NCBI GenBank assembly: GCA_029959545.1
Contig: JASCPH010000002.1
Span: 62,001-126,000, forward strand
Origin: Microbacteriaceae bacterium PS02066
GTDB lineage: Bacteria > Actinomycetota > Actinomycetes > Actinomycetales > Microbacteriaceae
Direction of reading: 5' to 3'
Length of the DNA: 64,000 nt
The notes under the pieces are model-generated. The model was not told where the DNA came from, did not search any database, and was given only the letters and a program-made list of their open reading frames with translations. A program made the translations under genes and the position numbers. Shown here piece by piece: positions 62,186 to 64,000 of the stretch (its first letter is position 1; each line of letters opens with the position of its first letter).

Positions 62186-63784
62186 TCAGGCCAGGGTGAT
62201 CAGGTCGACGTAGTCACGACCCCAGATGTCCTCGACCCCGTCGGGCAGGATGAGGACCCGCTCCGGATTGAGTGCCTCGACGGCCCCTGCGTCGTGCGAG
62301 ACGAGCACCACAGCGCCCTCGTAGTGCGCGAGGGCGCCGAGGATCTCCTCACGTGAGGCCGGGTCGAGGTTGTTCGTCGGCTCGTCGAGAAGCAGCATGT
62401 TGGCGCTCGAGACGACGAGAGTCGCCAGCGACAGGCGCGTCTTCTCCCCGCCGGAAAGCACACCGGCAGGCTTGAGCACGTCGTCACCCGTGAACAGGAA
62501 CGAACCGAGGACCTTGCGCGCCTCTGTCGCGGTGATGTCCGGCGCTGCCGACATCATGTTCTCCAGGACAGATCGGGACACGTCGAGGTTCTCGTGCTCC
62601 TGCGCGTAGTACCCGATCTTCAGACCGTGCCCGGGTTCGATCGTTCCTGTGTCGGGAGCATCCACTCCCGCCAGCATGCGCAGCAGCGTCGTCTTTCCTG
62701 CGCCGTTCAGCCCCAGGACGACGACCTTCGAACCGCGATCGATCGCGAGGTCCACGTCGGCGAAGATCTCCAGCGACCCGTACGACTTCGACAGGCCACG
62801 CGCCATCAGCGGAGTCTTTCCGCACGGAGCAGGCTTCGGGAAGCGGAGCTTCGCGACCCGATCCTCCTGACGCACATCGTCCAGACCCGAGAGCATCTTC
62901 TCCGCGCGTGCCACCATCTGATGCGCAGCCGCGGCCTTCGAGGCCTTCGCCCCGAAGCGCGCCGCCTGCAACTGCAGGGCGGTCGTCTTCTTCTCGACGT
63001 TGACGCGCTCTTTCTTACGACGTTCCTCGTCGGCCACCCGCTGACGCTGGTAGTTCTTCCAGTTCATGTTGTAGATGTCGATGACCTGACGGTTGGCGTC
63101 GAGGTAGAAGACACGGTTCACGGTCTCGCCGACGAGCTCCACGTCGTGGCTGATGACGATGAGTCCACCCTTGTAGTTCTTCAGGAACTCGCGGAGCCAG
63201 ACCACGCTGTCGGCGTCGAGGTGGTTCGTCGGCTCGTCGAGGATCATCGTGTCGGCATCCGAGAACAGGATGCGAGCGAGCTCGATGCGCCGGCGCTGTC
63301 CGCCCGAGAGCGTCTTCAGCGGTTGATCGAGGATGCGGTCCGGAAGCGAGAGGTTGTGGGCGATCGATGCCGCCTCCGCTTCGGCCGCGTAGCCACCGAG
63401 CGACTCAAAGCGCTCCGTGAGCGTTCCGTAACGCCGCATGGCCTTGGCAGCGACCTCCGGGTCGTCGTCGGCCATCGCGAGCGAGGCCTCCTGCATCCCG
63501 AGCGCGAGTGTTCCCAGCCCACGCGCGTCGAGGATGCGTGTACGTGCCAGCATCTCCGGGTCTCCGGACCGAGGGTCCTGTGGGAGATAGCCGAGCTCTC
63601 CGCCGCGCTGCACCTCTCCCGCCGAAGGCAGCAGGTCGCCGGCGAGGACCTTCGTGAGCGTCGTCTTGCCCGCTCCGTTGCGACCGACCAGACCGATCTT
63701 GTCGCCTCGGGAGACGCGGAAGGCGACCTCGGACATGAGAACGCGCGCGCCGACGCGGATCTCGAGGTCATGCACGGCGAGCAC
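62186..63784 (-). CDS. ABC-F family ATPase
   Basis: A 532-residue soluble protein with two ABC domains and no membrane segment, the ABC-F layout of ribosome-acting ATPases. Walker A: GLVGRNGAGKTTL (~32-44) and VVLGLNGAGKTTL (~345). Signatures: LSGGQRRRIELA and LSGGEKTRLSLA. The linker (~255-320) between domains is long and charged, as expected for the P-site tRNA interaction motif. Start: GTG 63784 gives the family N-terminus (LAVHDLEIRVG); ATG 63832, 5 nt from TAGACT, would add 16 residues. Function among ABC-F subtypes is open. Confidence 0.88.
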   Translation of the reverse strand: MLAVHDLEIRVGARVLMSEVAFRVSRGDKIGLVGRNGAGKTTLTKVLAGDLLPSAGEVQRGGELGYLPQDPRSGDPEMLARTRILDARGLGTLALGMQEASLAMADDDPEVAAKAMRRYGTLTERFESLGGYAAEAEAASIAHNLSLPDRILDQPLKTLSGGQRRRIELARILFSDADTMILDEPTNHLDADSVVWLREFLKNYKGGLIVISHDVELVGETVNRVFYLDANRQVIDIYNMNWKNYQRQRVADEERRKKERVNVEKKTTALQLQAARFGAKASKAAAAHQMVARAEKMLSGLDDVRQEDRVAKLRFPKPAPCGKTPLMARGLSKSYGSLEIFADVDLAIDRGSKVVVLGLNGAGKTTLLRMLAGVDAPDTGTIEPGHGLKIGYYAQEHENLDVSRSVLENMMSAAPDITATEARKVLGSFLFTGDDVLKPAGVLSGGEKTRLSLATLVVSSANMLLLDEPTNNLDPASREEILGALAHYEGAVVLVSHDAGAVEALNPERVLILPDGVEDIWGRDYVDLITLA

Positions 63785-63837
63785 GGCGTACGTCCGTTCT
63801 GTTCGGGTGGGATGGCGGCCGGAGAAGACCATCGTTC

Positions 63838-63843
63838 AGTCTA
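63838..63843 (-). promoter_or_regulatory. -10-like hexamer of the ABC-F gene
   Basis: Minus-strand TAGACT, 5 nt before ATG 63832; this supports the longer start or a ~48-nt leader to GTG 63784. Confidence 0.4.
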
Positions 63844-63912
63844 CCGGGCGTGCATCGGCGCCGTCGTTCCCGCCGTACGGGTGGGCGAACGCGGTCGAAA
63901 TCGGATGCGGAG

Positions 63913-63931
63913 TTAGGGTAGCCTCGCCTAG
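63913..63931 (+). promoter_or_regulatory. DtxR/IdeR-type iron box
   Basis: TTAGGGTAGCCTCGCCTAG matches the consensus TTAGGTTAGGCTAACCTAA at 14 of 19 positions, ~29 bp before ATG 63960. Repression by iron-loaded DtxR/IdeR is expected. Confidence 0.75.
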
Positions 63932-63959
63932 CACCCCCTTCAGAAAGGCCCGCCTCGTC

Positions 63960-64000
63960 ATGCAGCTCAAGCGTTGGACCGCCGTCGCGGTCGCCGCCGT
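63960..64000 (+). CDS. Start of an exported protein, probably iron-regulated; cut by window end
   Basis: Only MQLKRWTAVAVAA is visible: a basic residue pair followed by a hydrophobic stretch, the start of a signal peptide. AGAAAGGCC lies ~10 nt before the ATG as ribosome-binding site. The iron box upstream suggests a siderophore-binding or other iron-uptake lipoprotein, but the coding sequence needed to say so lies beyond the window. Confidence 0.5.
   Translation, partial: MQLKRWTAVAVAA

Overview
The window is a high-GC chromosome segment from an actinobacterium, most likely a Microbacterium-like member of the Microbacteriaceae. This rests on gene order and family content: a his-trp-lgt-pyk run, pdtaR next to polA, pafBC-tatAC-helY, divergent glgA/glgC and RbpA. 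Many promoters put a TANNNT hexamer 6-7 nt from the start codon. It is mostly core genome with two leucine tRNAs, one IS110-family element and one unusual repeat field.

Layout. 1-7559: end of an rsmB-like gene, rpe, hisE-hisG-hisF-hisI, then a tryptophan membrane protein, an HGxxPAAW protein and trpC-trpB-trpA; trpE is not between hisI and the membrane protein. 7589-16514: truncated DUF805 remnant, lgt, gltB-gltD, pyk and its terminator. 16527-17073: ten 13-bp tandem units followed by five ~82-bp stem-loop units, ending next to tRNA-Leu(CAA). 17369-28770: pdtaR, thioesterase, polA, DUF885 protein, flavin oxidoreductase, SGNH hydrolase, AEC transporter, HdeD-like protein, SDR, glycerophosphodiesterase, rbpA. 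28776-38571, all on the minus strand: lnt, helY, tatC, tatA, pafC, pafB, FKBP-like lipoprotein, trmI, HAD hydrolase. The Pup-proteasome genes that sit between trmI and pafB in mycobacteria are absent. 38676-41739: PAC2 protein, uppP, M20 peptidase. About 41763-43132: IS110 element inserted between the M20 promoter and tRNA-Leu(GAG). 43336-54497: DEAH helicase, second SGNH hydrolase, SPOUT methyltransferase, sirtuin, histidine phosphatase, Tat-exported phosphoesterase, Lrp regulator with operator-like dyads, DMT exporter, CGNR zinc-finger protein, alpha/beta hydrolase, DnaQ-like exonuclease, rpmE2. 54597-63784: ABC ATPase, glgA/glgC, serB, hydrolase, fabG, small membrane proteins, SURF1, ABC-F. 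63913-64000: an iron box before the start of an exported protein cut by the window end.

How genes work together. The first third makes histidine, tryptophan, glutamate and pyruvate. Lgt and Lnt bracket lipoprotein maturation, and TatA/TatC can export the Tat phosphoesterase at 48635. PafB/PafC are DNA-damage regulators standing without the proteasome genes. GlgA/GlgC make glycogen from divergent start-site promoters.

Most interesting items: (1) the IS110 left non-coding end carries a 14-nt block matching the reconstructed insertion site at 13 positions, as expected of a bridge-RNA guide; (2) the composite 13-bp/82-bp repeat field; (3) apparent loss of trpE and of the Pup-proteasome block from conserved neighbourhoods; (4) widespread leaderless promoter geometry that also helps fix start codons.
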